64,000 nucleotides of DNA from Celeribacter baekdonensis (GCF_003047105.1 NZ_CP028475.1:186001-250000), one strand, 5' to 3'; positions 1-9,247 are shown, counted from the stretch's first letter. Notes: generated from the sequence alone by a model not told the origin. Numbers and translations are program-made.

Positions 1-628
1 ATGTGCCACTGTCCGGGTCAAACCGGCGCAGGCTATCACCGGAGGCGCGCAGATTGATGCCGCTGCGCTCCAATGTGTCAATCGCGGCCTTGACCACATC
101 GCGGTGCTCACCATGCGGGCGGGCAAAGTTTTCCGCCGCGCGGTCCACCGGGTCGATATAATTGTCGCAATAATGAAAGAAATCGCGCACCTCTTCCCAT
201 GCGCTGGGGCGGGCGGGATTGTTTTCGCGGTCCAGTGCCTCGTCCATCGAGGCCAGCCGTTCGGTGGTTTGGCGATAGGCGCGGTGCAGTTCCAAAAAGG
301 CGCGCGCCAAAGCGGGGGCATTGGAGGCGGCAAGGCGCAGATCGGCCAAGGGCGGTGCGCCATCGGCAAAGACCGGATCAACCAAGGCCTCGCGCATGTC
401 GGTGACCATGCGTTCGGCGTCGCCTGAGGAAAGCTCGGTGACGTCAAAGCCAAATTCCTGCGCCAGCGCCAAGACCACGCCAGTGGAGACCGGGCGGTTG
501 TTGTTTTCCATCTGGTTGAGATAGGGCAGGGACACGCCAAGTTTTTCGGCAAAGGCGCGTTGGGTCAGGCCCAGACGCGTCCGGGTCTCGCGCAGTTTCG
601 CACCGGCATAGAGTTTCTGCTGAGCCAT
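1..628 (-). CDS. pccR: PccR-type (ScfR family) transcriptional regulator, C-terminus cut by window edge
   Basis: Reading the minus strand from the ATG at 628 gives MAQQKLYAGAKLRETRTRLG and then a clear XRE helix-turn-helix (LTQRAFAEKLGVSLPYLNQME). A region typical of short-chain fatty acyl-CoA regulators follows. The frame stays open to base 1, so the C-terminus lies outside the window. In Rhodobacter-type bacteria PccR activates propionyl-CoA carboxylase genes and regulates itself; pccB lies 2.6 kb away on the opposite strand. TTTGCAAA-type elements occur just upstream of this gene and upstream of pccB, which fits that role. Identity rests on the N-terminal HTH and on context. Confidence 0.85.
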   Translation of the reverse strand, partial: MAQQKLYAGAKLRETRTRLGLTQRAFAEKLGVSLPYLNQMENNNRPVSTGVVLALAQEFGFDVTELSSGDAERMVTDMREALVDPVFADGAPPLADLRLAASNAPALARAFLELHRAYRQTTERLASMDEALDRENNPARPSAWEEVRDFFHYCDNYIDPVDRAAENFARPHGEHRDVVKAAIDTLERSGINLRASGDSLRRFDPDSGT

Positions 629-652
629 GGCTGCCCTCGTGTCTCTGAATTG

Positions 653-680
653 TTTGCAAAGCAAGGTTTGCCATTGCAAA
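653..680. promoter_or_regulatory. TTTGCAAA-type elements upstream of pccR (candidate PccR autoregulatory site)
   Basis: TTTGCAAA stands at 653-660 and an imperfect TTTGCcattGCAAA at 667-680, 25 to 52 bases upstream of the pccR start. Known PccR sites in Rhodobacter sphaeroides are paired TTTGCAAA elements. Here the pairing and spacing are only approximate, so autoregulation is an inference. Confidence 0.5.
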
Positions 681-717
681 CTCTGCTTGGCAAGAGGGGA
701 GCGCGCGGGGCGGGCGC

Positions 718-1952
718 TTAGCTTATGGCAATCACACGTTCACGCCGCACCACCCAAATCGCGGCCAGGATCGACGCGCCTGAGGCCCCGGCCATGATGT
801 ACAAAAGCGGCAGCGCGCCGCCTTCGACGGTGAGCACCGAACCCGCAAAGGCCGCCAAAATTGCCCCGCCGCCGATATACATCGAGCCGCCCAGCCCCGC
901 CGCCGTACCGGCAAGATGCGGGCGCACGGAAAGCGATCCGGCGATGGAATTGGGCAATTGCATGCCGTTGCCGAGGCCTACGAAGGTGATGAAAAAGAAA
1001 AAGCTTTCGGGCGTGGCGTGGTCCAGGAGGAACAAAACGAGCGAGCCGAGGATGCCCAACGTGCTGACGCTCGCGCCGATCATGATCATCGTATTCATGC
1101 CGAGGCGGGTGGAAAATTTACCTGCCAGAAAATTGCCAAAGAAATAGCCGACAGCGGGGGCTGCCATATAGAGGCCAAGCCGATCTTCTGAGAGGCCAAA
1201 CAGCGTCGAGCCGACGAAAGGCGCACCGCCAAGAAAGGCGAAATAGGCCCCCGATGCGGTCGCAGCCGACAGGGCATAGCCCAGAAAGCGTTGGGATTTG
1301 AGCAGTTCGGGAAAGCCACGCAGCGTGTCCATCATGGACCCTGTGCGCTTTGGCGCGGTTTCGCCCGCATCGAAAAACACCATGACCAACAGCAACAGGC
1401 CGACGCCGAACAGCAACCAAAAGCTGCTCTGCCAGCCATAATGCGAGGTCAAAATGCCCCCACGGAGGGCGCAACCATTGGCACAAGAGACATGCCCATG
1501 GTGACATAGGCGATCATTTGCGCCGCCTCTTCGCCGGGCACCATGTCGCGCACGATGGCGCGCGACAGCACCATGGCGGTGACGATCCCGGCCTGTGTGG
1601 CGCGCAAGACCAAGAACACGCCGGCAGTGGGGGCAAAAATGGCCCCAAGCGTGGCAAGGAGAAAAAGCAAGATGCCGCCGATCAACACCGGACGGCGACC
1701 ATAGCGATCAGACAGGGGGCCGACGACCAGTTGCAGCACCGCATTGACGCCAAGGAAAATCGCCACAGAAAGCTGCATCACCCGATATTCGGTGCCGAAA
1801 TAGGCGGTCATTTCGGGCAGGGCGGGCAAAAACACGTTGATGGTCATGGCGGACAATCCGGCCATGAGCACTAAGGTGACGATATGCGGCGGTGTTGTCC
1901 GGTCAAGAAAGCGGACAACAGGCTTTGACGAGGTGTTGGGCTTTTGTGTCAT
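718..1952 (-). pseudogene. Bcr/CflA-type MFS drug exporter, interrupted by a -1 frameshift
   Basis: The N-terminal half starts at 1952 (MTQKPNTSSKPVVRFLDRTT) and carries the MFS motif GPLSDRYGRRPVLIGG. It runs into a stop just after APSVGAF near 1450. The second half continues in another frame as ILTSHYGWQSSFWLLFGVG and ends at 718. Together they give about 410 residues and 12 membrane segments, normal for Bcr/CflA drug-resistance transporters. The join lies in a run of five C (1457-1461 on the plus strand); one more base would restore one frame and give the family-typical SVGGILTSHYGW. Either a recent frameshift or a sequencing error is possible. Substrate unknown. Confidence 0.8.
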
Positions 1953-2036
1953 GGCGCAACAATAGGCGGCCTTGCTGGGCTGTCTATGGCAAACCCATAC
2001 ATGTTTTTGCACAGGGCATTCGCTGCGGATAGAGAT

Positions 2037-2990
2037 TCAGCGCCCTGCGATCACCGCACCCTCATTGCCATGCAGCAGGACCAAATCCCCGCTCTCGTTG
2101 ATTTCAAAGCGCTCAACAGCGGCCAAACTGGCCAGAAAGTTGTGTTCCTGTTGCATCGCATCCGCAGCGCAGGCCATGCGTGTGGTGGCCAGTGGTCCAA
2201 TCATCACCTGGCCCTCGCCGGTGATCGACATCTGCCCTGCAAAGCGGTTGCACCCCGTCGAGCCAGAAAGCTGGCCGGTGTTTGTGATGGCAAAGGTGAT
2301 GGGGTGGGCCTCAAGCGGGGGGTGGCCCGCATAATCTTTTACTTGCCAGTCCGGGCCTTGCAAAAGCGCCATTGTGTCGCCGCCACAGCCACGAAAGTCT
2401 GATGTCGCCGTGGTGAGGGTGACGGTCTGCGGGTAGGGTCGTCCGCTCATGTCATCGTAACACACCGCATCTTCTTGGGTGAGGGTGAGGGCAAAGGCCG
2501 GGATGGTGTAGATTGTACGCGCCCCGTCCGGCATGGGATCAGGTCGGCGCAGGTCAAGGCGGTCTTCGCCATAATTGAGATCAAAGAGAATCCGCTCTCC
2601 CGTGATCTGAACCCGCCACCCGGGTTCGTTGCCCTGCGCGCTCCACGGGTTGGTCCGGGGCTCAAGGCGGCAGTCGGTAAGAGCCGTGCCGTTCAGCGTG
2701 ACCGACGCAGTGCGGCCCTTGATCCAGACCAGCGTGCTTTCGTCAGCGGTTGCGTATTTCGCCCCATCGGCGGACGGCACTTGGGGCAAGGGCACTTGGG
2801 GCAAGGTATAGATGTCATTGTCTGTCGTGATCGAAAGGGCTTCGTCGGCAAAGGTGACGTCGAAGGTCTCAGAGGCACAGATCATCCGGTAGGACATCGT
2901 TTCGGTGCTGTCACCTGCGAGGCTGGGGGTGGCGAGAGCCATCAGCGCAAGGGTCAGCGCGATGGAGGGTGACTGGGGAGTTCTATACAT
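2037..2990 (-). CDS. Exported META/HslJ-domain protein with MliC-like N-terminal region
   Basis: The start at 2990 is chosen because GAGG lies about 7 bases upstream and the N-terminus (MYRTPQSPSIALTLALMALA) is a signal peptide. A TTG at 3005 is a poorer alternative. Residues about 35-115 resemble the MliC lysozyme-inhibitor fold, residues about 115-210 a COG3650-like segment (NEPGWRVQITGERILFDLNY), and the C-terminal 100 residues a META/HslJ domain (GSTGCNRFAGQMSI). Probably a periplasmic or envelope protein; its exact job is unknown. The gene carries a perfect 15-bp in-frame duplication giving LPQVPLPQVP. It lies divergent to pccB. Confidence 0.75.
   Translation of the reverse strand: MYRTPQSPSIALTLALMALATPSLAGDSTETMSYRMICASETFDVTFADEALSITTDNDIYTLPQVPLPQVPSADGAKYATADESTLVWIKGRTASVTLNGTALTDCRLEPRTNPWSAQGNEPGWRVQITGERILFDLNYGEDRLDLRRPDPMPDGARTIYTIPAFALTLTQEDAVCYDDMSGRPYPQTVTLTTATSDFRGCGGDTMALLQGPDWQVKDYAGHPPLEAHPITFAITNTGQLSGSTGCNRFAGQMSITGEGQVMIGPLATTRMACAADAMQQEHNFLASLAAVERFEINESGDLVLLHGNEGAVIAGR
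2776..2805. repeat. 15-bp perfect tandem duplication inside the META-domain gene
   Basis: The unit ggcacttggggcaag occurs at 2776-2790 and again at 2791-2805 without change. It is in frame and duplicates the pentapeptide LPQVP in the N-terminal domain. A recent slippage event is the simplest explanation. Confidence 0.9.
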
Positions 2991-3116
2991 ACCTGCCTCA
3001 TACAAAGAGATCGTCTTGTGCTGGCTGTGACGGTATCAGACCAAAGAGGGGAGACCCAAGCGGCTGGTTTTTGCGGTCGGCGCAAATCTGCCACTGCGAT
3101 TTTTCTGCGTCGAATA

Positions 3117-3164
3117 TTTGCGAATTTGCGATTAGCAAAAAAATTATTTTGCATAGTTTGCAAA
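3117..3164. promoter_or_regulatory. TTTGCAAA-type element cluster upstream of pccB (candidate PccR operator)
   Basis: A perfect TTTGCAAA at 3157-3164 is preceded by TTTGCATA (3148-3155), TTTGCGAT (3125-3132) and TTTGCGAA (3117-3124) in an AT-rich stretch 70-120 bases before pccB. The same element stands before pccR. Control of pccB by PccR through these sites is inferred from the known R. sphaeroides system; the exact paired spacing is not reproduced. Confidence 0.5.
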
Positions 3165-3237
3165 TCTGCCAGACTCTGCTTTGACGCCGGCGCGTGCCCG
3201 CGTAAGGTGCGCCCTGAAATGACGAGGAGGCCCACCC

Positions 3238-4770
3238 GTGAAAGACATCATCCAAGAACTTCACGATCGCCGCAATGAGGCCCGTCTGGGAGGCGGACAG
3301 CGACGCATCGACAGCCAACATGCCAAAGGCAAACTCACCGCACGCGAGCGGGTTGAGCTTTTGCTTGATGAGGGCAGCTTTGAAGAGTTTGACATGTTCA
3401 AAACCCATCGCTGCACCGATTTCGGCATGGAGGAGAGCAAACCCTACGGTGACGGTGTGATCACCGGCTGGGGCACGATCAATGGCCGTATGGTCTACGT
3501 GTTCAGTCAAGATTTCACTGTGTTCGGCGGCTCGCTGTCGGAAACCCACGCTGAAAAGATCGTCAAGATCATGGATATGGCGGTGCAAAACGGTGCGCCT
3601 GTGATCGGTCTCAACGACTCGGGTGGCGCACGTATTCAGGAAGGCGTGGCCTCGCTTGCGGGCTATGCCGAAGTGTTCCAACGCAACATCATGGCCTCCG
3701 GCGTCGTGCCGCAGATCTCCGTGATCATGGGCCCGTGCGCGGGTGGGGCGGTTTATTCGCCTGCCATGACCGACTTTATTTTCATGGTCAAAGACACGTC
3801 CTACATGTTCGTCACCGGCCCTGATGTGGTGAAAACCGTGACCAACGAAGTGGTGACCGCCGAGGAATTGGGCGGGGCATCGACCCACACCAAAAAATCC
3901 TCAGTTGCCGATGGTGCCTTTGAAAACGACATCGAAGCGCTGACCGAAGTCCGCCGCTTGGTCGATTTCTTGCCGCTCAACAACCGCGAGAAAGCCCCGG
4001 TGCGCCCGTTCTTTGATGCGCCGGATCGGATTGACGCGTCGCTCGACACGATCATCCCGGACAACGCCAATACGCCCTACGACATGAAAGAAGTGATCTA
4101 TAAGATCGCGGATGAGGGTGATTTTTACGAAATCCAAGAAAACCACGCCAAAAACATCATCACCGGCTTTATCCGCCTCGAAGGTCAGACGGTCGGCGTT
4201 GTGGCGAACCAGCCGATGGTCTTGGCTGGCTGTCTCGACATCGACAGCTCGAAAAAAGCCGCGCGGTTTGTGCGCTTTTGTGATGCGTTCGAAATCCCGG
4301 TGCTGACTCTTGTGGACGTTCCGGGCTTTTTGCCGGGCACCTCTCAGGAATACGGCGGCGTGATCAAACATGGCGCGAAATTGCTCTTTGCCTATGGCGA
4401 AGCGACCGTGCCGAAAGTGACCGTGATCACCCGCAAAGCCTATGGCGGTGCCTATGACGTGATGGCGTCCAAGCACCTGCGCGGCGATTTCAATTACGCC
4501 TGGCCGACCGCAGAAATCGCGGTGATGGGGGCCAAAGGGGCCACCGAAATCATCCATCGCGCCGATCTGAAGGATGCGGAAAAGATCGCCAAGCATACGG
4601 CCAGCTACGAGGCCCGTTTTGCCAATCCGTTTGTCGCCGCCGAACGGGGCTTCATCGACGAGGTGATCCAACCGCGCTCGACCCGCAAACGCATCACGCG
4701 GGCCTTTGCCTCTCTGCGCAATAAAAAGATCGAGAACCCGTGGAAAAAACACGACAATATCCCGCTCTAA
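3238..4770 (+). CDS. pccB: Propionyl-CoA carboxylase, beta (carboxyltransferase) subunit
   Basis: 510 residues, full length for PccB. It carries both carboxyltransferase halves, with the acyl-CoA and carboxybiotin oxyanion loops visible as [15 protein letters not shown] and [17 protein letters not shown]. The start at 3238 is GTG, preceded by GAGGAGG. With PccA (7175-9172) it makes (S)-methylmalonyl-CoA from propionyl-CoA, ATP and bicarbonate in the cytoplasm, feeding the mutase at 12128. It heads a tight co-directional gene run to 6424. The operon is probably under PccR. Confidence 0.97.
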   Translation: MKDIIQELHDRRNEARLGGGQRRIDSQHAKGKLTARERVELLLDEGSFEEFDMFKTHRCTDFGMEESKPYGDGVITGWGTINGRMVYVFSQDFTVFGGSLSETHAEKIVKIMDMAVQNGAPVIGLNDSGGARIQEGVASLAGYAEVFQRNIMASGVVPQISVIMGPCAGGAVYSPAMTDFIFMVKDTSYMFVTGPDVVKTVTNEVVTAEELGGASTHTKKSSVADGAFENDIEALTEVRRLVDFLPLNNREKAPVRPFFDAPDRIDASLDTIIPDNANTPYDMKEVIYKIADEGDFYEIQENHAKNIITGFIRLEGQTVGVVANQPMVLAGCLDIDSSKKAARFVRFCDAFEIPVLTLVDVPGFLPGTSQEYGGVIKHGAKLLFAYGEATVPKVTVITRKAYGGAYDVMASKHLRGDFNYAWPTAEIAVMGAKGATEIIHRADLKDAEKIAKHTASYEARFANPFVAAERGFIDEVIQPRSTRKRITRAFASLRNKKIENPWKKHDNIPL

Positions 4771-4788
4771 GCGGGGTCGTGAGGACAA

Positions 4789-5157
4789 ATGACCCGCAGT
4801 CAGTGGCATATCTCTGAGGCGGATGGTGCGTTGATCTTGTCGCGCCGTCTGCCCGCACAGTTTGATGTTGCGGTGAAAACCGTGATTTCAGGCGGCGCGG
4901 GGCTGCGCAAAGCGCGCATCGCTCATCAGGTGCGCCAAGACATGTGGCGTGCCCTGCAAAATCTGCGCGGGTTTAGTCCGGTGGTGCGTGTTGCCACACA
5001 CGGGCCAGATCTGGAAATCACCGCCGGCGGTACCATCGCCGGACGGTTCCCGAAAGCGGCCACAGAGGCGCGGGTGAGCGCGGTTTTGGAAAACCCAAAT
5101 CTGCGCGCCCGGTGGGCCAGATATGCCACTGCCCTTAAGAAGGAGAAGACCACATGA
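4789..5157 (+). CDS. Conserved hypothetical protein in the pcc operon
   Basis: 122 residues, basic, with no signal peptide or membrane segment (starts MTRSQWHISEADGALILSRR). It starts 19 bases after pccB and its stop overlaps the next start (ATGA at 5154), so it is translationally coupled. Small proteins of this type sit between pccB and pccA in Rhodobacteraceae, but I do not recognise a domain and cannot assign a function. Confidence 0.75.
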   Translation: MTRSQWHISEADGALILSRRLPAQFDVAVKTVISGGAGLRKARIAHQVRQDMWRALQNLRGFSPVVRVATHGPDLEITAGGTIAGRFPKAATEARVSAVLENPNLRARWARYATALKKEKTT

Positions 5158-5593
5158 TCTTGCGTTTGTCGTCTTTCGCGGCGGGTGTGATGGCCTTTGC
5201 GCTGCCCTTTTGGGGGGGGCGGCGGCGGCGGAGGGAACTCCGGTTGCGGCACAGGATGTGGCCGTGCCCTCGGGGCAGCCGGTGGCGTTTTATGAAACCT
5301 TGATGGATCGTCCCGCGATGGGGCTGACCGCACGGTTCCGATTTGTCGCGCCCGAACTTGGGCAGCGGATCAAAACCATGGCCTATGAGGCGCTTGAGGC
5401 CGACCTCTCATCGCTCTGCGTCAGCTACGCCCTACCGCGTCTGGCCGAACCTACGCCTGCGATCATCGTGATTTCACTGTCAGAGCGCCCGACCGAATTT
5501 GGGTCCCCTGACCCGAATGTGGCACAGGTGTTTGAGGCCTATCGTCCGACCGAAACGGATGCGGGTGCGATTTGTGAATGGGAGGCGTTTTAA
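5154..5593 (+). pseudogene. DUF6497-like exported protein, interrupted by a frameshift in a run of eight G
   Basis: The start at 5154 overlaps the previous stop and encodes a signal peptide (MILRLSSFAAGVMAFALPFW). At the G8 run (5212-5219) the frame is lost. The remainder continues in another frame as AEGTPVAAQDVAVPSGQPVA to the stop at 5593, with motifs ALPRLAE and VISLSERPTEFGSPDP that resemble small Rhodobacteraceae periplasmic proteins. One more G would rejoin the two parts into about 146 residues. Function unknown. A homopolymer sequencing error is at least as likely as a real mutation. Confidence 0.7.
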
Positions 5594-5594
5594 G

Positions 5595-6002
5595 ATGGCC
5601 CCTAAATTCCATCTGTTTTCCAACGGTCCGCGACCGGTCGCACCGTTTTCTCATGCGGTCGAGGATGACGGGTGGGTGATCCTCACTGGACAAATGCCGA
5701 CCGATCCGAACGCGCCTGACGCGCCGCTGCCCGAGGGGATCGCGGCGCAAACCCGCCGCGTGATGGACAACCTTGTGTTGATTTTGGCTGAATTGGGCCT
5801 GCGTGCAGAGCATATTATGCAATGCCGCTGCTTTCTGACCGAGTTCGAGCGCGATTACGCCCTGTTCAACGACACGTACAAAAGTTACTTCCCCGAGGGT
5901 AGGCTTCCGGCACGCACCACGGTGGGCGTGACCGCGTTGGCCGTTGGTGCGTTGGTTGAGATCGACCTCATCGCGCGCCGACCAGATCAGGGAGACAGCT
6001 GA
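5595..6002 (+). CDS. RidA/YjgF-family protein
   Basis: 135 residues from the ATG at 5595, just after the previous stop. The RidA fold is recognisable from VILTGQMPTDPNAP, QTRRVMDNLVLILAELG and the C-terminal RLPARTTVGVTALAVGALVEIDLIA. The arginine in PARTTV matches the residue that binds the carboxylate in enamine/imine deaminases of the family. Members hydrolyse reactive 2-aminoacrylate-type intermediates or have related roles; the real substrate here is not known. Its stop overlaps the next start by one base, so it belongs to the pccB operon. Confidence 0.85.
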   Translation: MAPKFHLFSNGPRPVAPFSHAVEDDGWVILTGQMPTDPNAPDAPLPEGIAAQTRRVMDNLVLILAELGLRAEHIMQCRCFLTEFERDYALFNDTYKSYFPEGRLPARTTVGVTALAVGALVEIDLIARRPDQGDS

Positions 6003-6424
6003 TGGCACGCGATTATATGACCAAACACAAAGGATTTCCGGGCCGCTTTCCGGGCACGGATTTCCAATTCACCATTCGCCGCGCGAACCCCAAAGGGGTG
6101 ACGCCGCTCAAGGCGCTGGAGCGCTACAAAGACCGCAAGTCGCTCGACAAGCGGGTTGATGCGGCGTTTTTGATGGCCTTGGTCGAACAGTTTGGCGAGG
6201 AGCCGTTTGAGCGCGGCAATTTGGACGCAGGCCGCTTGTCGTGGCTGTTTGGCCGCGAAGTTGTGCCCGCCGATGCCGAAGATTTTGATCCGGCCTCTTA
6301 TGAGGCGCTTCTTAAGGTCGATATGGGTCGGGCTATGGCCTCCTATCCCGAAATTTTCGCCTCTGATGAGGACGAAGAAGCCCCCGATTGGGACGAGATG
6401 TGGAACGGGGAGCAAGAGGACTGA
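6002..6424 (+). CDS. Conserved hypothetical protein, last gene of the pccB run
   Basis: 140 residues (MARDYMTKHKGFPGRFPGTD). The N-terminal half is basic and the C-terminus strongly acidic (ASDEDEEAPDWDEMWNGEQED). There is no signal peptide, membrane segment or motif I recognise. It overlaps the RidA stop by one base and is therefore coupled to it. Function unknown. Confidence 0.75.
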   Translation: MARDYMTKHKGFPGRFPGTDFQFTIRRANPKGVTPLKALERYKDRKSLDKRVDAAFLMALVEQFGEEPFERGNLDAGRLSWLFGREVVPADAEDFDPASYEALLKVDMGRAMASYPEIFASDEDEEAPDWDEMWNGEQED

Positions 6425-6530
6425 TGCGCGGAATTTCGCTTGGCATTGGGGTGTTTGCGCGAACTGCTGCCAGTTTTGGTGGGCGGTTTGGCTATGTCCT
6501 TGCGAGCGAAAGCGATGCATCCCATCTTAC

Positions 6531-6630
6531 GGGTAGGACGCAGGTGACCAGCAACACCTCGTCCTGTTCTGAAAACCGTTACCCTTCCCCTTTGGCGAGG
6601 TCTGTATGTCCCCCATACGGATCTCGTCAC
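6531..6630 (+). ncRNA. Candidate structured RNA: two strong hairpins in the gap before the lipoprotein gene
   Basis: The 355-base gap 6425-6779 has no convincing coding frame. On the plus strand it holds hairpin 1 (6535-6565; AGGACG-c-AGGTG paired with CACCT-CGTCCT, loop accagcaa) and hairpin 2 (6593-6629; 16 bp, CGAGGTCTGTATG paired with CATACGGATCTCG, loop tcccc). GGGTA (6531-6535) can also pair with TACCC (6580-6584). Hairpin 2 contains three G-U pairs that would be C-A mismatches in the opposite strand, so the RNA is probably plus-sense. It could be a small RNA or a 5' leader of the gene at 6780. I match no known family; it lacks the SRP RNA core. Confidence 0.4.
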
Positions 6631-6779
6631 TCTTCTTTGCGTGTCGATTGGCGCGTGCCTGTTTTTCGCCATGGGCTTGGTTTCGCCGATTTTGCGGTGG
6701 GCCGCATTTGTCGCTTTGCGCAGGGGTTTGGCTGGGATAGAATCGTCTCAGTCGTAACATCATCAGAAGCAGAAAAAAC

Positions 6780-6980
6780 ATGCGCAAATCCATTCTCATT
6801 CTTGGCCTCGTCTCCGTTTCGGCCCTTGCCGGCTGTTTGCAAACAGACGGTGAGCGCGCAATCGCGGGTGCCGCAGCGGGTGCGGTCGTCGCCGACGCGA
6901 CGAACAACAATGTGCTCACTGGAGCCGCTTTGGGCGCGCTCGCGGGCACCTATTGCGACGACGCGGGCGTTTGCCGCTAA
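6780..6980 (+). CDS. Small glycine-zipper lipoprotein
   Basis: 66 residues. The signal peptide ends in the lipobox LAGC with Cys19, followed by a glycine/alanine-rich stretch (AIAGAAAGAVVADATNNNVLTG and GAALGALAGTY) typical of glycine-zipper envelope proteins. Two further cysteines lie near the C-terminus (YCDDAGVCR). Probably anchored in the outer or inner membrane; function unknown. A strong terminator follows. Confidence 0.75.
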   Translation: MRKSILILGLVSVSALAGCLQTDGERAIAGAAAGAVVADATNNNVLTGAALGALAGTYCDDAGVCR

Positions 6981-7035
6981 ACCTATTCGTCTGACAGGGC
7001 CGCGCTGCGCGCGCCCGTTTGACAGATCACAACAC

Positions 7036-7071
7036 AGCTTCCCGGGCGGGTTCCGCCGGGGAAGCTTTTTT
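7036..7071 (+). terminator. Rho-independent terminator after the small lipoprotein gene
   Basis: The stem AGCTTCCC / GGGGAAGCT encloses a GC-rich inner hairpin and is followed by a run of T. It separates the lipoprotein gene from pccA, so pccA probably has its own promoter in 7072-7174. Confidence 0.85.
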
Positions 7072-7174
7072 GTGGCCAAAACCATACCGACAACCATGAC
7101 AGAAATTCCAAAGACCATCTGCGCAGTCGCGCGCGTGGTCTGGTGAGACTTGAGAAAAGGGAGAGGGACTGCGG

Positions 7175-9172
7175 ATGTTTGACAAAATCCTGATTGCGAA
7201 CCGCGGCGAGATTGCATGCCGTGTGATGAAAACCGCCAAGAAAATGGGGATCAAAACGGTCGCCATTTATTCCGATGCGGATAAAAACGCCCTGCATGTG
7301 GCCATGGCGGATGAGGCGGTTCACATCGGCCCGCCGCCCGCAAACCAATCCTATATTGTCATCGACAAGGTGATGGATGCGATCCGCCAGACCGGCGCGC
7401 AGGCGGTTCATCCAGGCTATGGCTTCCTCTCCGAGAATTCGAAATTCGCCGAGGCTTTGGCGGCCGAAGGCGTGGCCTTTGTGGGCCCCCCGGTTGGTGC
7501 GATTGAGGCGATGGGCGACAAAATCACCTCGAAAAAACTGGCCCAAGAGGCCGGCGTTTCGACCGTTCCGGGCTATATGGGCCTGATCGCGGATGCGGAT
7601 GAAGCGGTGAAAATCTCCAATGAGGTCGGCTATCCGGTGATGATCAAAGCCTCCGCTGGCGGCGGCGGTAAGGGCATGCGGATCGCATGGAATGACGAAG
7701 AAGCCCGCGAAGGCTTTCAGTCGTCCAAAAACGAAGCCGCAAGCTCCTTTGGCGACGACCGGATTTTCATCGAGAAATTCGTCACTCAACCGCGCCACAT
7801 CGAAATTCAGGTGCTTTGCGATGCCCATGGCAACGGGATTTATCTGAACGAACGCGAATGTTCGATCCAACGCCGCAACCAAAAGGTCATCGAAGAGGCC
7901 CCGTCGCCGTTCCTTGATCCCGAAACCCGCAAAGCCATGGGCGAACAGGCCGTGGCGCTGGCGAAAGCGGTGGATTATGCCTCTGCCGGGACCGTGGAAT
8001 TTATCGTCGATGGCGACCGCAATTTCTACTTCTTGGAAATGAACACCCGTCTTCAGGTGGAACACCCTGTGACCGAGCTGATCACCGGCATCGACTTGGT
8101 CGAACAGATGATCCGGATTGCCAATGGCGAGCCGCTTTCGATGACCCAAGACGACGTGAAAATCAACGGCTGGGCGATGGAAAGCCGTCTCTACGCCGAA
8201 GACCCCTATCGCGGCTTTTTGCCCTCCATCGGGCGTCTGTCGAAATATCGCCCGCCCGCCGAAATTGTCACGGACACCAACGTCGTGCGCAACGACACCG
8301 GCGTCTATGAGGGCGGCGAAATTTCGATGTACTATGACCCGATGATTGCAAAACTTTGCACATGGGGCCCGGATCGTTTGACCGCGATTGAGAACATGCG
8401 CAATGCGCTCGATGGGTTTGAAGTCGAAGGCATTGGTCACAACCTGCCGTTCCTCTCCGCCGTTTATGACCACCCGAAATTCATCGCGGGGACCATGACC
8501 ACGGCCTTTATCGAAGAGGAATATCCCGAAGGATTTGAAGGGGTTGAACTACCCTACGCGGATCTGGAACGGATTGCTGCGGCCACGGCGTCGATGTACC
8601 GTGTCGCCGAAATTCGCCGCACCCGCGTGTCGGGGCGGATGGACAACCACGAACGTGTGGTGCCCAATGATTGGGTCGTTCAAATCGGTGGTCACGATTT
8701 CCCACTGACGATCGAGGCGGATAAAACTGGCTCGACCGTGTTGATCAACGACAAAACACTGCGGTGCGAAAGCACTTGGGTTCCGGGCGACAGCTTGGCG
8801 GTGATCGACATGGGGGACAGCCATTTGACCTTGAAGGTTGGCAAGACGCCGGGCGGGTTCCGCATCCGCAATCGTGGCGCGGATATGAAGGTCTATGTTC
8901 GCTCGCCGCGCGCCGCCGAACTGTCCAAATTCATGATCGAAAAATTGCCGCCGGACACGTCCAAATTGCTGCTCTGCCCGATGCCGGGTCTGATTGTCAA
9001 AGTGAACGTCGAAGAGGGCGATGAGGTCCAAGAGGGTCAGGCCCTTTGCACCGTTGAGGCGATGAAAATGGAAAACATCCTGCGCGCTGAACGCAAAGGC
9101 ATCGTGTCCAAAATCAACGCAGCGCCGGGCGACAGCTTGGCCGTCGACGAAGTGATCATGGAGTTCGAATAA
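7175..9172 (+). CDS. pccA: Propionyl-CoA carboxylase, alpha (biotin carboxylase / biotin carrier) subunit
   Basis: 665 residues, full length. The biotin carboxylase domain comes first (MFDKILIANRGEIACRVMKT, ATP-grasp glycine loop ASAGGGGKGMRI, EMNTRLQVEHPVTE). A middle BT region joins to the beta subunit, and the C-terminal biotinyl domain has the attachment motif EAMKMEN, its lysine about 30 residues from the end. It carboxylates biotin for PccB (3238-4770). The five intervening small genes and a terminator suggest that pccA and pccB are transcribed separately. Confidence 0.97.
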   Translation: MFDKILIANRGEIACRVMKTAKKMGIKTVAIYSDADKNALHVAMADEAVHIGPPPANQSYIVIDKVMDAIRQTGAQAVHPGYGFLSENSKFAEALAAEGVAFVGPPVGAIEAMGDKITSKKLAQEAGVSTVPGYMGLIADADEAVKISNEVGYPVMIKASAGGGGKGMRIAWNDEEAREGFQSSKNEAASSFGDDRIFIEKFVTQPRHIEIQVLCDAHGNGIYLNERECSIQRRNQKVIEEAPSPFLDPETRKAMGEQAVALAKAVDYASAGTVEFIVDGDRNFYFLEMNTRLQVEHPVTELITGIDLVEQMIRIANGEPLSMTQDDVKINGWAMESRLYAEDPYRGFLPSIGRLSKYRPPAEIVTDTNVVRNDTGVYEGGEISMYYDPMIAKLCTWGPDRLTAIENMRNALDGFEVEGIGHNLPFLSAVYDHPKFIAGTMTTAFIEEEYPEGFEGVELPYADLERIAAATASMYRVAEIRRTRVSGRMDNHERVVPNDWVVQIGGHDFPLTIEADKTGSTVLINDKTLRCESTWVPGDSLAVIDMGDSHLTLKVGKTPGGFRIRNRGADMKVYVRSPRAAELSKFMIEKLPPDTSKLLLCPMPGLIVKVNVEEGDEVQEGQALCTVEAMKMENILRAERKGIVSKINAAPGDSLAVDEVIMEFE

Positions 9173-9232
9173 GGTGATCTTGGCCGGGCGGGCATATCGC
9201 ACCAAGGGCGTGCAAGCGGGGGCTGGACAAGT

Positions 9233-9247
9233 GTTCTCACTTTGTTC
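9233..9247. promoter_or_regulatory. Alphaproteobacterial LexA (SOS) box upstream of the Y-family polymerase
   Basis: GTTC-TCACTTT-GTTC matches the alphaproteobacterial SOS box GTTC-N7-GTTC exactly and lies 38 bases before the polymerase start at 9286. DNA-damage induction of that gene is the direct inference. Confidence 0.8.

Noticed and set aside
6531-6630. Structured region as SRP RNA, 6S RNA or RNase P RNA
   Set aside because: The conserved GGAAGCAGCC-type core of SRP RNA and the RNase P core are absent, and no long 6S-type closing stem is seen.
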